A stretch of DNA of 64,000 bases, taken from the NCBI RefSeq assembly GCF_014898055.3, contig NW_023602073.1:25219784-25283783 (forward strand), written 5' to 3'. Position 1 is the first letter of the stretch, and the number at the start of each line of letters is the position of its first letter. Below are positions 11,451-24,442 of the stretch, one piece after another. The stretch is from Talpa occidentalis (lineage: Eukaryota; Chordata; Mammalia; Eulipotyphla; Talpidae). Under the pieces are notes generated by a model. The model saw only the letters and a list, made by a program, of their open reading frames with translations. It was not told the origin of the DNA and did no database searches. Position numbers and translations under genes: made by a program.

Positions 11451-13019
11451 AGGATACTATTTTCAGGTTCCATGCACTTGAAGACAGAATTCTTCCCTCT
11501 CTCCCTCACCAAAAAGAGTTACTTCATACAGGATGCACATCCTCTTATAGTTACTTTCTTTCATCCATTTATTTTGCTCCATTTAACCTTGGCCCTGTTT
11601 AAGGGACACTTAGATAATGACAGTTCTTTTTCTTTTACAATTTTTCTGTTACATGTTAATTATAATGCATATACAAATTTATTTCATCATTGCATTTACC
11701 CCACTGCTGATAGTGCTGCACAGGAAAACAGAAACAGGAAGAAAAGCAAAAGCTGGTAAAGCATGGATTACCATTAATGAAGAGACAATGAAAAACATTC
11801 TTAACATCTTGACAAATTCAGACTCCTTGGCAGTTTATTTCAGGTGATGGGTTTGGAAAGTTTCTTAATCACCTCTGCTAAATTTATGAGTGATTCAAAC
11901 TGGGGAAGAAGGGAACAGCTCAGGTTTGACAAATGCAAACAGTCCCTTACGTACAATGTAACTCTCCATAATGTGGATTTTAGGCTTTCTACAATTTATT
12001 GGGAATTTCTATTGGTTTATAAGTATAAGAAGTTTTATGCTCTCATATAAATTGGGGGCAGCACAGAAGCAAGTTTTGTTATTCTCCTGTTTTCTTTTTA
12101 TAAGTTCACCACTCATGAAATTAATTTAGAAACTTTCAATAAACATTTGATCTGATATTTATCTAACCAGCAATAATAATGTTAAGATTTCCTGAGTGAC
12201 TAAAGTGCTGCGTATCAGAAAAAATATTCACAAAGTAGTTAAAGTACGTTCTCCCTTTCTCTCTCTCTCTCTCCCTCTCTTTCTGTACCATTCTTCAGGT
12301 AGATATGAATTATGAAAGTGTTTTAAAGATGGGAAACTATCATAAAATCACTAGCAAAGCTTGCACTGTGAGTGGTGTCCAGGTCTATAAAATGATGCTC
12401 TTCACATTGTACCCCACTGCTTCTTCAGTGTCAGACACAGAGCTGGATGCCAGGAATAGAAATAAAATATACCAAAGACATGTAAGTGTCTCCTTGAGAT
12501 GAGAGTCCAGCAGACATACCACTAACTTTAAGTGTAACGCATATTTAAGAACATTGCTGCTGCATAGAATTATGTTTCATCTGGACGTTAGAATTTCTTG
12601 ATAATTCCAATAAGGAGGGTCAAATAAAAAGAGCTAGAAACCAAGGGAAGTATCACAATGGAAAAATGATCCAGAACTTTGTATATAAGAAAGTTAATTC
12701 TAAGTTTTATGAGGCACTTGGGCAAAATATTTACCATATTTCCTTGAATCCAAAAGCACTATCAGACTGTAAGAATTATTAATGTGCACATCTATTGTGG
12801 TTGTGCTTCTTTTTCCCTTAAAAACCTCATAATGTCAGTGAAAAGCCCTGTGGAAGCTTGACATTTTAAACTCAAAGAAATTTTTTTCTTGCTTCAGTAT
12901 GCCCACTAAAAGGTAAAAGTGAAAATTCAAATGACATGAAAGAATGGTTGTCTCTACCCTGAGCACAAGTTAAATTCAAATGCTCTTAATAGACCCCTGA
13001 CCCACTGATTAAGATTATG
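11451..13019. other. Unassigned AT-rich sequence
   Basis: About 1.6 kb with no gene. A short CT-rich microsatellite lies at 12253-12285. The open frames of 60-118 codons are isolated, without family signatures. Confidence 0.4.
12253..12285. repeat. CT-rich microsatellite
   Basis: Imperfect (CT)n run with TTCTCTCTCTCTCTCTCC and a few interruptions. Confidence 0.8.
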
Positions 13020-14440
13020 CTTTTTGTAATACTGACAAAAAGAATGTAGCTATGACACTTCCAGATTTCAAACTATACTACAAAGTTGTAGTGATAAAAA
13101 TTGTATGGCATTGGGATGTGTGTGTGTGTGTGTGTGTATGGAATACAGTCCAGAAATAACCAATGAAATACAGTCCAGAAATAACAGGCTTATATGGAGA
13201 GTTAATTTACAATAAAATATCCAAAAGCATACAATGGAAAAAGGAAAGTCTCTTTAAATGGTGCTGGGAAAATTGGACAGCCACATACAAAACATTAAAC
13301 TAAACCACTATCTCACAGTATACACAAAAAGAAAATATAGGGAAAACACTCTTTGACATTGGTTTCAGTGCTGTCTTTGGGGACTCAACTACAAAGACAA
13401 GGGAAATGAAAGCAAAAAAAAAGAACACTAAAAATAAACAAACTAAAAAGTTTTTGTGTAGCAAAAAAAACTTGTTAAAAATGAAAGGACACCCTATAGA
13501 ATGGAATAAAATATCTGTACTCCATGCATCTTACAAAGGGCTGCTATCCAAGATATACAAAGAACTCATAGAACTCAACAAAAAGTACACAGATAACCCA
13601 GTCCAAAAAAAAATGTATACTTCTTCAAAAGAAGATACCAGATGGCCAACAAGCACATGGAAAGTGCTCACCATCACTTATCATCAAGAAAATACAAATC
13701 AAAACCACAATGAGATACCACCTCACAACTGCCAGAATGAACTATATAAGAAGACTAGAAACAACAGTGTTAGTGAGGATGTAGAGGAAAAGGAAACCTC
13801 GTACACTGTTGGTGAGAATGTAGATTGGTCTAGCAGCTGTGGAAAACAGTAGGGAGGTTTCTCATAATATTAAAAGTAGGTCCATCATATGATCCAGCAA
13901 TTCCACTTCTAGGTATCTATCCACAGAACACTAAAACACTAATTCTAAGGGATACATGCACTCTTATATTCATTACAACACTATTTATATACAACTGCCA
14001 AGTTATGGAAACAACCTAAGTGCCCAACAACAGATGAGTGATTAAGAATGCATGGCATTTTTACTATTCAGCTACAAAAAACAAAAGATGAAATCTTGCC
14101 ATTTGGGACAACATGGGTGGAAATGGAGGGGATTAGATAAACAAATTCAAAGGAGAAAGGCAAATGCTGGATGAGTTCATGCACATATAGAATAAAACAG
14201 AGAAACAGCTAAAATTAAACCCAAACAAACCTTAGAAATCTGATTGTAAAATTGAAGCTACTGGAGGGGGCGTGTAGGAGGTAGGAAACAAAGGTGGTAG
14301 GGCCCCAATTGTCTATGGTAGGGGATTATGAGTAAGGAATGCTTGAATATCTGAAGAAGTGTAACCTATATCCTTAAATCATATACAGTGTTTTAAACCA
14401 ATGTAACCCCAATAAAGAGTAATGTAATTAAAAAAAAAAC
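13020..14440 (+). mobile_element. 5'-truncated L1 retrotransposon (ORF2 3' end and 3' UTR)
   Basis: The + strand carries the end of L1 ORF2 in degraded form. In order: a 'cttccagatttcaaactatactac' block; 'ctatccaagatatacaaagaactcat'; 'cttcttcaaaagaagat'; 'caccacaatgagataccacctc'; 'gatccagcaattccacttctaggtatctat'; and the 'gaaacaacctaagtgcccaacaacagatgag' block. It ends in the 3' UTR with 'ccaatgtaaccccaataaagagtaatgta' plus a poly(A) at 14430-14440. ORF2 encodes the endonuclease-reverse transcriptase, but only its C-terminal part is left and it is broken by frameshifts and stops; the 148-codon frame at 13406-13852 is a remnant. The element carries a TG microsatellite and a short duplication near 13117-13185. 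It is not mobile. Confidence 0.9.
13117..13187. repeat. (TG)n tract and 24-bp tandem duplication inside the L1
   Basis: A TG run at 13117-13138 is followed by two copies of a unit with core AATACAGTCCAGAAATAAC at 13142-13160 and 13167-13185. The duplication is local to this L1 copy and probably arose by slippage. Confidence 0.8.
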
Positions 14441-15848
14441 CCAAAATATTAAATAAGGAGTTTCAGAAATAAAAAAGGAAAGCTTTTCAGTCTAAAAACA
14501 TGATTTTTGCTTCTGTTTTTCAATTTATTAACATGTCTAACATGTCCCAGCAATTTTAGATACCATCCAGTGACTTTTGTCTGTGAATCAAGATTCAGAG
14601 AACTTGCTCACTTGTGACATATAACACACTATTTGATGTTTAGAATGGTATCACATCAAATTAACAAATATTTAAAATGCAACCAGACAACCTCTCTATA
14701 CAAATGAAAAAATGACAGCTAGCTGTGGCAGCTCTCATGAAACATGGCTAATTTTATGTACAATAGCAGAAGTGATGTCAACAAACACAATTATAAACGC
14801 ATCGCCAAAATGTGTGCTCACCTCCTTTCACTTAGTGGAGATGTAGTTATGAATAAAACAAAGTGTGCTTCGTAATTTGAAGTGTAGATATGTATGTGTG
14901 ACTGCAACGGCTCTAGCATGAAAAGCAATTCTAGGCAGTGTGGAATGAAAATATCAGCCCTGTGTTTCCCTCGAACTGCCTGACAGTCCTGGATGAAGAG
15001 GAAAGCACTGAGACTCAGGGAGGGTGAAGTGGACAGACCTCTAGCTAAGACGGTTCACAAGCCCTGTCTGGTGGAACCTACCTCGCGGTTTCTTGCAGGG
15101 CAACTTTCCTGGAGTGACTGATACAGGTGGTTAGAGCATGGCACAGGGATGGCAGCTGACAGCAGAGGCTGTCCTTGTTCCCAGACTTCTTTCTGGGCAT
15201 TATGACTGTGCTACCTTCATGCCTTAGAAGGCAGGAAGGTGTTTTTGTAGTTAATTTTGCCAACCATCAAGCACAAGTTATATTCTATTTTAAATGTTAC
15301 CATCAGAATAGTGGTCCCTGGGTTGGTTTATCCTGGGTTTATCCAGAAGAATAAACTCAGGCACCTCTGAATTCCTGAGTACAGTTCAGTGAGTGAGGGT
15401 CACTTTGAGCTCTCCTTGAAAAGAACAAGTTTAAAATGAACATGGGTGATCTGGGCTGACATTGCTCTGTAGCGTCCACTCAAACATGTGCAGGTTTGGA
15501 GCAGGGCTCCAACCAGGTTGTGAATGGCAGTCACTTTTGCTGACTGGCTACAGAAAAAGCCAGCTGTGCTTCCAGTCCCCCTGAGACATATTCATTCAAC
15601 AACACTTACCAGCACTCTCACTAACAGTCTGATTTGAAAAGAATAAACTGGTGTGCTACTCGAAGATATGTCCCCAGCCATGGACAAAGGGACTGACTAC
15701 ACCAATGAGAGATTAATGGAGAGAATGTATGTGCAGTGGTGAGCTCGGTCTGCACACGTCCTTATCATTAATGGCAGCCAGAATTACCATCACAGACAGA
15801 AACCCACTTACACCTGCTGTTCTACTTCCAACTAATCTTACAAAGTTT
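14441..15848. other. Unassigned sequence
   Basis: No coding or RNA gene is recognised. The base composition is less AT-rich after 14900. The open frames are short and lack motifs. Confidence 0.4.
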
Positions 15849-16114
15849 GGGTCTCCCTGGTGGTGCAAGGGGTTAACAAACAACTTATGAGGCTATCCAC
15901 AGCTTCTGCAGCATAAGTTCGATCCCCAGCCAGGGAACTACCCACATGGCACAGCAGACCTCTCCTGTTTCACCCACTGCTCCCTTCAGCAGTGTATTTC
16001 AGTCAGTCTGCCTGTTCTGTTCCCCACCCTGTCTCTGGCAAATCTTTCAACCCCCCACACCTCTGGCCTGTACCCCAGTTCTTGTACACATAAATAAATA
16101 AATCTTTAAAAAAA
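15849..16114 (+). repeat. tRNA-derived SINE (older subfamily)
   Basis: Starts GGGTCTCCCTGGTGGTGCAAGGGGTTAA (A-box region) with B box AGTTCGATCCCC. The body has CCAGGGAACTACCCACATGG and CTTCAGCAGTGTATTTCAG, and the tail is CATAAATAAATAAATCTTTAAAAAAA. A short flanking match, CAAAGTT before and GAAAGTT after, is a probable worn TSD. Full length and diverged. Confidence 0.88.
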
Positions 16115-16469
16115 TGAAAGTTACTTGGACCTCAGAGTTGCCATGGGTAAAGGGCTCTAGCCACCTTCAATACTGGCATGTTGAAAGCAAAGAATGTTAG
16201 TCACTTATCATTTTGGCAATTTATTCTACTCAAGTGCCCAAATGCAGGAAAACCCAATTCTCCTGAGATTTACTAGTTATTATTCACTTTGAGTTAGTTA
16301 TTGTAAATATACTGATTGTCAATAATATGCTTTTATTAAAGAGTGTCTAGCATTTTATGTGGACCTAATATTTTCCCCTACAAGATAGGTATTTACTACT
16401 TAAATGATACTGCTCTCTGGAGCGTGGAGACAGAGAGCTTTGTTACGCAGGCTCTTGCCCGTCTTCTCA
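16115..16469. other. Unassigned AT-rich stretch
   Basis: No feature recognised. Confidence 0.4.
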
Positions 16470-16580
16470 TCATTCACTCATTCATTTAACGTTCACATCA
16501 TTGAAAAAAATTTAAGTGCTGCCCTGTACCAGACACTATTTATGGATAAATAGCTGAATAAGAAATAGTGCCTGACTTCT
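16470..16580 (-). repeat. L2-like LINE 3' end fragment
   Basis: Antisense L2 3' end: 'cattcactcattcatttaacg', then 'gccctgtaccagacactatttatggata' and 'gctgaataagaaatagtgcctgac'. This is the familiar 'last bases of L2' pattern. The following 16580-16900 (GGAGGAAGGCAAGGAAG...) may be more of the same relic. Confidence 0.55.
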
Positions 16581-17514
16581 AATTTGGAAACTCATGACAA
16601 AGCCTGACATGTACATAGGTAATTTAAAATATTAAGATATAAAATGATTGCAGAGAGAAATAACCAACTGACTTGCCCTAGTGACTGCAAAATTTTTGCT
16701 TAAAATTGATATCTGAGCTGGAACTTGAAGGGTATTTTTCCAGTGGAGGAAGGCAAGGAAGATATTCCTAAGGAGGGAAAAGCCTTGTTGGGAAGGGTTG
16801 CATGGCACGGAAACTCCAATTGATGAGAACTTAAAGATGATGCTGCACAGACCTGATAACAAGAGAAGCAGTTTGGCAATCTGGAGTCACAGAAGTTTCT
16901 GTTTTTTAAGTGAATAGGCTTTATTTTTATGAAAAGTTTTAGGCATATAGAAACTGGTCACACAATGTGGAGAATCCCTACATAATTCCCCCTACACACA
17001 GTTTTTCTTGTCGTTAAAATCTGCATCAGCCAATTGACCATCAGAGGTTTTTATGCAAGAGCATAACAAGGCAAATGACTGACAAATCATAATAGTAAAA
17101 AAAGGGGACATAACAGGGATGAGTTAGTTAGTTTAGGGGGATCCTTGGTGTCTATGGGATTAGAGTCAGGATGTGCTGGAGCAGGAGGACCAGCCACAAG
17201 GTCAAAGTCCACATGACAGTGAGAAGATGAACCAAGAGAGAGGTGTCAGAGCAGAGGGAGAGGCTGGATTCTAATTTAGAGAATTTTATCTGCAAAGCAC
17301 TTAGGAAAGTTTGTTAACTAGGTGTGAGGAAGTGGTCTCTTTCCACTGAGAACTGGGAAATCATCTCTGTTTTATCAGACATTTGGTTCTATGTTTTGGC
17401 TGTACGTCTATATTGAATTTTCTGTAGAAAACTCAGTATCTAATCTATGCTATATGTTTCCTGGGGCTTGAGGAGACAGATATGAAGCCTTTGAAGTAGA
17501 ATGGACACATCCTT
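16581..17514. other. Unassigned stretch, possibly continuing the L2 relic
   Basis: Purine-rich on the + strand with phrases such as 'gggaaaagccttgttgggaagg' and 'gcagtttggcaatctggag' that fit antisense L2 interior sequence. No reading frame is intact and no domain can be seen. Confidence 0.35.
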
Positions 17515-17805
17515 TAAAACATAAGTCAGAAGGAGAAAGATAAATACAAGATGGTGTCACTAATACATGGAATATAAAGTAACTAGATTATTGGCCAGGT
17601 AAAGACAAGCTGAAAAAACTGACCTTTGATAGTTGCTATAGAAGTGGGACACCGGGGGGCAGGGGAAAGGAGAGGGAGGGCAGGAAGGAGACATAATGGT
17701 CTGTGGTGGTTAAGGAGGGGCAAGTTGGTGGCAGATGCATTATGGTGATAATAACTTGTGGGGAGAACCCAATGTTACCTCAGTTAAAAATTAATTAATT
17801 AAAAA
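17515..17805 (+). mobile_element. L1 3' UTR fragment
   Basis: Begins 'aagtcagaaggagaaagataaatacaagatgg', the block just after the L1 ORF2 stop region, then 'ggaatataaagtaact', a G-rich tract (ACCGGGGGGCAGGGG), and an end 'cccaatgttacctcagttaaaaa'. Only about 290 bp remain and there is no ORF. Confidence 0.8.
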
Positions 17806-19699
17806 ACATATGTATGGTAGCTCTAAATATTTGTTTTAAAAAGAACTGTTATTTCTTGACACACAAGGACAACACACAAATTATTTGTTAGAGAAAGCAT
17901 GTTATTGGAGGGGGGAGTGGAAGGTTTGGTTGAGCTGGGCTCCACATGGGTATCCTTTCTTACATGTGGTGTGCCTTACCTCACAGGTATGCAGAAAAAC
18001 TACCAGCTGATAAAGCATTTTCAAAACCAAAACCAAGACACTGATTCTCTCTTTGGATCACACAATCTGTACACCACAGATTAGAGACTAAAATCACTAA
18101 CATTAACCCTCTGATTACTTTTAGAAGTGGTGTCTTCTAAAAGCCTGTCCTTGTCAACTCTTGAGATTAAACAGGTTGAAGTACAACACTCATAAAACGT
18201 GTCTTGTCCTCGATGATGCATTTTCTTTTGACCTTCCTCTCTCGCCAGGTTTTCAGGTAGTTAACAGTTTTCAGACAAGGATTTCAAGTTGGTGGTGAAG
18301 TTTACCTGCCTTAAGTCGTGTTGAGGCTATTTTGTCCATTTGGAAAGGGGACTGAGGCAATAATAAAGGTATCTATGTAAATCCCTTGAAAAATAGCAAA
18401 AATTCAAAGGCTGCTGATTTTTGGCTTAGATGCTTATGGACACTATGGATTTTTGTTTGTTTGTTTTACAAAGAACCATTTGGATATCTCGTGGGCTCTG
18501 GGCCTTGCTTTTTTGAGCTAAAAAGCCAAAAATTCTGGTGTCATCCCACAGAAAATGTCAGATTATTTTTTAACATAGGTAGCCCTCTAGCAGATACCTT
18601 AGTACTGCAAGCATTTTAGTCAGAAGTTTCTCCTTACCATCTCTCTGGGCACATTAAAGGACTGATCCAGAACCAGGCATGGAAGAGGACCTGCCCACTC
18701 CTCCCTGTTTTCCAGCATGGGCCTCCTAAGGTACAAAGGCTGGGTTGCCATGACCTCTATGCAGAACTGCAGCGCAGATATGAGCAAAAGAAGTCTCTGA
18801 GTCAGGTGACATAAAGCAGCTGCACTGGGCAGAACTCACTGCCAAACGGCACTGCTTGCCTGGGAGAGCAGGCTGGGTGAATACCCAGGCCACTGGGGTC
18901 TGGAGTGAGGGTGTTTAGAGATCACAAGTGGTAGTTTTGTTGGAAGGTGGAGAATCGTGGGAATTCTGGCCTTGGGCACATATGAGTAGTGAGCCTGGAT
19001 GCTACTGAGCACATCTCCCAGGGAAATGTCAAGTATTTGCTGGAGAGTCTGAGGGGAGGCTGCAGAGTGTGGTCCATTTTCAAAGCGACTTTAAAGAAGA
19101 CTCCACATGGAAAGTGTATTGAACAGTTGTAGAATTTGGAGATTGTGTGGGTCATTGTAACTGTACTGAGTATTACAAATATCAAGTTCATTTTCAGCTA
19201 TACTGGTAGCCATCATTTCTTTAATCTACTTATTATGAAGTCATTGCACCAGATTTAATGCCTTGTCCTTCATAGTTTCAATTTACTTTGATGTTCAGTT
19301 AATGTAATTATAAAATTAAATTGAAAAACTAATAACTCCTGCATATACTTTTATACTTCACAAATCAGCATCTGTGGATAGTCATAACTATTACGACAAT
19401 ACTTCCTACTAGCCTGAGCTGTGACTTAATTGTAGTTTAAGTTGACATCCTGATGTAAATAGTGACATTGCTGTTACCTCAGGATCGTTCACTGAGGGGA
19501 AGCATAGGTTGCAATTAAATTATGACAGGAGGGTCCAGCAGTATCAAGAATGTAGGTAACCAGAATGGTGAGCAGGTGGGAAACAGTGTGAAAAGAGTGG
19601 TTGGAAATGGTGGCATCTGAAAAAAAAAAAAAACCACCATAAAATCTTCTTGACCATGTGTTTCACTGACACCCACTCAAGGGCTTTGTCCTGTGTGAG
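17806..19699. other. Unassigned sequence
   Basis: About 1.9 kb without recognised gene or repeat. It contains a short A run at 19621-19633. Open frames of 60-89 codons have no domain. The block 18630-18900 is GC-richer than its neighbours but lacks exon-like features that I could defend. Confidence 0.4.
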
Positions 19700-20405
19700 A
19701 ATTTGAGCCTTCTTATTGCCTCTCCCCCTCCATTACCCAAGTATTGCTACATACTGGTCCTTTTACCTTTCCTTTGTTCCATCACCCCTCTTTCTCCTCT
19801 CTTCATTGCCACCTGGCACCTTTTACTAAAATGCAGATCTGACAGGGCCATTTCTACAGTTTAAAATCGTGCAGTGGCTTTATGACTTGGAGGGCAAGCA
19901 GTTGTCATTTGCCAAGCAAACCATAAGGACCTTGGAGATGCAACATTTCAGCCACCATGTATCATCTCCACCCTCCTTTTTTTCCTGTTGCTCAGGAGTT
20001 CAGTACCCTTCTGACTTGTACTTTTGTGAACACACTGTTCTAAGCTCTCCCTTCTCCCAGCCCCACAATTTCATTTGCCTGTGGTGTGCCAAGCCCCATC
20101 TCATAATCAACAGTCCAATTCTTATCTGCCTTTCTAGACTCATGCTGAATATCACCTCCTAAACTATGCCTTTCTTGATTCCTCCAGACAGTAGTATCTC
20201 CTGCGTTTTATGTGCCCTACAGCATCTGGTCTTTAGTCTCTGCAATGCCACTGATCACATTTTAAATTTATTCTGATTGCACATTGTTTTGTCCACTAAC
20301 CTGTGAACTGTTAAAGACAGGCACCAATCTCTATGTCTTATTTACACTAGAACTCAGCTCATAGTTTGTTCTATAATAGGCAGTCTCTACATGATTGTTC
20401 AATTC
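19700..20405 (+). repeat. L2-like LINE relic, sense
   Basis: A sense L2 3' region: 'ctgacagggccatttctac', 'ttaaaatcgtgcagtggc', 'aactatgcctttcttgattcctcc', 'gtccactaacctgtgaactg' and a last part 'acaggcaccaatctctatgtc'. These lie in the right order for the L2 reverse-transcriptase C-terminal end and 3' UTR. The 97-codon frame at 19869-20162 is a by-product. A poly(A)-like run follows at 20413-20428. Confidence 0.6.
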
Positions 20406-22018
20406 TATTTCTGAAAAAAAAAAAAAAAAGAAACTTTGATCTAAATAAAAGGAGATGAGGGGAGATTTGATAACTCTCTTAGAGTATTTGAAAATTTGTC
20501 ATGTGGAAAGGGGTTTGTGTTTGTTCTATCTAACCTTGGGGTGAAGCTTGGTCAGGGCATGAAGACAGTGGATCAAGATGAAGAAGAATACCCCAAATGC
20601 CAGCTCTTCAAAGAATCAGACAGGTAGATAGTATCTAATCCCTGAGGTATTTAGACTAAGCCATAAAATGTGTAAGAATTATTCAAATATCATTGATTGT
20701 CTTTCTATTTTAGAATCTAATAATTAAGATATAACATTGATGTTCTACTCTACCCATCTATATCACAAAGAAAATAAATTCATAAATGAAATTGTCAGGA
20801 CTCAGATTTGTTTATATTATTATCCTCAGATGCTTGTTACTAATTATTGAATGTGAAAGTGTTTGTTTTATCAGGATAATTACTGAATATATGATATCAT
20901 TCCAGAAAAGCTGTAATGCAGTTTAACATTTAAGTTTTTGATTTTTGAAAATGACAGTTCATGTTTAATTCTTAAAGAAGCAGCTGAAAACTTCCACTTT
21001 CATAGTTTGATTCTCCAGTGGCATTAAGGTTGTTATTACAGTTTTAATTTTCAACTAATAGTTTGAATTCATTCAAATGTTTGATTGAATCCTTTTGTTT
21101 TTGCTAAGAGTTTAGCGTGCATTTTGAAAAAAATAGGAACTCATAGTGTGAAGTTCCTAAAGCCTTCATTACATCTGTGAAACATGCATCACTACCCCAG
21201 AGCTCACATGTTGCATCGTTTTATGCAGTTTTTTTTTTCTGCAGCAGAATGGAATGAGTAAAATTATTATGGTGAATCTGAGGTGCTAGACCATTATGGT
21301 AGCACAAAGTTAATTGATCATTTTCCCTATCTTTATAAACTGCAGTTTTATTGCTGCTGCCAAGCATTATACAGCCCCAAATTAGGCTTCTTTATATTCT
21401 ACAATCTCATAAGTACAATTTTCTATTATCCAAATAAAGCCCCAGAGGAAATTTGACTCACATTAGTTTTAAAGTATTCTCTTAAAGATGATTATGGTTT
21501 TTTGAAATGTGATATACTTGAAAATTCATTTTATCTGCAAATGAGGTGAAGTCCTTCAAATTAGGCTCAGGACAGAGAAGCTGGCTTTCTGAATGAAGTT
21601 TGTTGCACTACTGAACACGAATAGTGTTTCCCCATTATTCTGGTCAGTGTAAAGATACATTACCACCACACCTGATAAACATCTCTCAAGATACAAATCT
21701 TCCAGAACACCAGGCAGGTACCACATCAGGTGGTGGCATTTCATTTTCACATAGCATCTGGTCACACTGAGGAAAACACACCAACCCCTTTGTGACAGCA
21801 TCTCTCTGACCACAGTCTGACGACAGTCAAGCAACTAGAGATGCCCACCTAGAGTTCAGGAAAATCACTCAACAGAAGCATCTGTGGAAGTGACAATAGT
21901 ATGTACAGGGTTATCTTAGGAGCTACTGGCTGGACGGGATTAGGACAGCTCTGATTTTGGTAGGTATTTGATGTGTTTAGTTCATGAAGAATGGAATCAA
22001 ATACCTGTATATTTAAGG
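20406..22018. other. AT-rich unique-looking sequence
   Basis: No gene or repeat is recognised over 1.6 kb. The sequence keeps an even, non-repetitive texture, with homeodomain-type cores (TAATTA, ATTAAT) and several AT-hook-like runs. It is a candidate for constrained non-coding sequence, though nothing in a single sequence can show this. Confidence 0.4.

Positions 22019-22060
<42 letters not shown>
22019..22060. repeat. (ATCT)n tetranucleotide microsatellite
   Basis: An uninterrupted run of about 10.5 CTAT units. Its perfection suggests it is young and likely to vary in length between individuals. Confidence 0.95.
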
Positions 22061-22062
<2 letters not shown>

Positions 22063-23469
22063 TACCTAATCTTAAAAATCTCTTAAGACTCTTAAGCTGG
22101 ATGAATAACTGGAGCCCATAGGTTTCATCATTTATAAAGAAAGAATGCATCAGAAAGGATATAATAAAGGAAATTTTCAAAAGGGGAATTATGAAAGGAG
22201 AAAATGAGAGGTTTTTTTAAATTAAAGCTCTGAGAAGATGATTCTCCAATCAGCTCACTTAATGATCCAATCTATCCACGAAGAGGATAGGGGTGCATCG
22301 AACTGGCAGAGCTTGATATTACTAGAAATTAAGATGATCCGAATAAAAGATCTTGCTAATATTACACATTCTCCAGGCAATTTTGAGATAAAATTTGCCC
22401 TCTCCTAGAAATTTCCTCTGAGAGAAATTTCTTTGAACTATCATTTTGAATAATCCCATTTCAGATATTAATTGAGGACCTATTTACAATGTTCCATGCT
22501 AGGCAGTTCACTTCAGATTTTTAATATGAAGTTGACTTCAGTGTAATGAGTAAATAAGGAGGAAGACTTGAGTCAGGATATAAGAAGCGTAGAAAAATCT
22601 AAGTTATAGATTATAGGATATGTGTATGGTAGAGGCAAAGGGGATATAAAGGAAGATGAACAGGGGGGTGGTATTTATATTAATGAGATGGAATTAGGAG
22701 GGTTGTTCACTGTGGACATGTGTGTGAAAGGATTCTTATGTGTGTTTGGTAATAGGCAAATTTGGAGATACTGACAGTGCTTGAATGTATTGGGAGAAAA
22801 TAATCAAAATTCTGCATCTTCAAAGCTGAACACCATTCTTAGACCAAAGTGACATCCCTAAGGTAGTTCTATCCTGATGGATTCCACCCAAGTGCCAGAC
22901 TTCTTAAGTGGAAACCATTGCCATTCAATCTGCAATAACTGTATGGAAACATAAGACACTAACAAATTTCATAGAAGTCATATGATGGAGAATGCAAAAA
23001 TGAAATTATAAAAAATATGCTTCTAATTTTCAACCTTTCTCTTTTCTCAACCTCTATTTGCTTCTCTAGAGAAATAAAAAACTTGAGTTAATTAGCTTTG
23101 GCCAATTTATTTTGTTAAAATATAATTAATTCTTTTTTCTGATAGACTAATTATATGAACTACTAAGAATTTTCTTAGGCAGTTGAATAATGAAAGAAAA
23201 TTTTGTAATGCACAGAAAATGTCCACTGTTCCCTGTTCACTGTTCACTTGTTCACTGGAGGAAATGTGTTAGTAGCCACAAGGATTTTCAAAATGGAAGC
23301 TGTAACAACTATACAAAGTAGTTCATTTTTCTATTAGATCTTCATTTACTCCTCTCTTGAGGAGGACAAGAGAAACACTATAGCAACACAACTACCAGTA
23401 ATGGCCACCCTTTATTTTGTCTTCCCCCAATACCTTTCTCATGGGAAGCATTCTTTCCCCTATCTTGTG
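22061..23469. other. Unassigned AT-rich sequence
   Basis: No feature supported. A local tandem of TTCACTG-like words lies at 23225-23256. Confidence 0.4.
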
Positions 23470-23790
23470 GTTCTGGTGGGCCCACCCATGACAACAGTGG
23501 AGACCCAAGGTTCAGTCCGAAAACATCATTTCCCTAGGCAGAGTAATCGGTGGAGAATGTGCACATGACCCCACGAGAACCAATCAGAATTCCTGTGAGG
23601 GCTTGGAAATGTCACTGAGAGTTACCCTTTCAGAGACCATGAACTGTATTCATTTTGAGGTCTTGGAACTGTCAGGCTCCAACCTTCCCTCTGTGTAGAG
23701 GCAACATGCCAAAGAATGAAGACAATAAAACTGAGATTAAAAAAACACCCAATGAGAGTCTTAATGAATCATCTGAGGGTATGCATTCAT
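23470..23790 (+). repeat. Probable ancient LTR or related mammalian repeat
   Basis: The stretch holds 'gagacccaaggttcag', then 'cacgagaaccaatcagaattcctg', a late 'ggcaacatgccaaagaatg', an AATAAAA at 23725 and 'atgaatcatctgaggg'. The order (tripartite block with CCAATCAGA, then poly(A)-type signal) recalls old mammalian ERVL/ERV3-type LTRs. The name is uncertain and no TSD is seen. Confidence 0.35.
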
Positions 23791-24188
23791 CCTTGCTGAA
23801 CTAATAGTATCCCTCAAGCCTGAAATTTCTCCCCTTTTAAAAGTTAAGTTTGATTTCAAAGGGCAGCATACTAACTAATTATATATCCTACACTGAACTG
23901 TGCTTTTTAGCTCTGAAGGTAATAGTATACAAAGTATCTGAGCAAAGGAAATATTTTAGTTTATGATCAATGTTTTTTTACTTAAACATATGAAAACATC
24001 TTTAAACACAAAATATTTTCAAGGGAAACAATTTGACCCTGAATAGTTTATGCTCTATGACAATAGGCAATGAAAACATGGAAACACAGAATTTATGCAA
24101 ATTTAAGTCAAGTATCAATTATTCAATCACTTAAAGTCCCTTCCCAATTTTAAATTCAGGATTCTATAACTGAATACCACTGAACATA
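23791..24188. other. Unassigned AT-rich stretch
   Basis: No feature recognised. Confidence 0.4.
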
Positions 24189-24442
24189 AGAAATTATGTA
24201 TTTTTATTTTTTCTTTTTGTGTAGAAGAACTGGGGTATAGGCCAGAGGTGTAGAGGTGAGAGGATTCACCAGAGACAGAATGGGGATCAGAACATTGCTG
24301 AGGGGGGCAGCAGGTGAGACAGGAGAGATCTGCTGCACCATATGTGGCTTAGCTCCCTGGTCTGGGATTGAACTTAGGCTGTAGCAGTGATAGTGCTGAG
24401 ACTTAACCCCTAGGCCACTGGGGGAGGCCCAGGAATGATGTA
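24189..24442 (-). repeat. tRNA-derived SINE, antisense, with TSDs
   Basis: Minus-strand SINE with head GGGCCTCCCCCAGTGGCCTAGGGGTTAAG at about 24430-24401 and tail near 24201. A roughly 25-bp internal deletion removes the body part around AACATTGCTGAGG. Candidate TSDs are AGAAATTATGTA (24189-24200) and AGGAATGATGTA (24431-24442), matching at 10 of 12 bases. Confidence 0.85.

Noticed and set aside
13406..13852. 148-codon + frame
   Set aside because: This is decayed L1 ORF2 sequence, already covered by the L1 entry.
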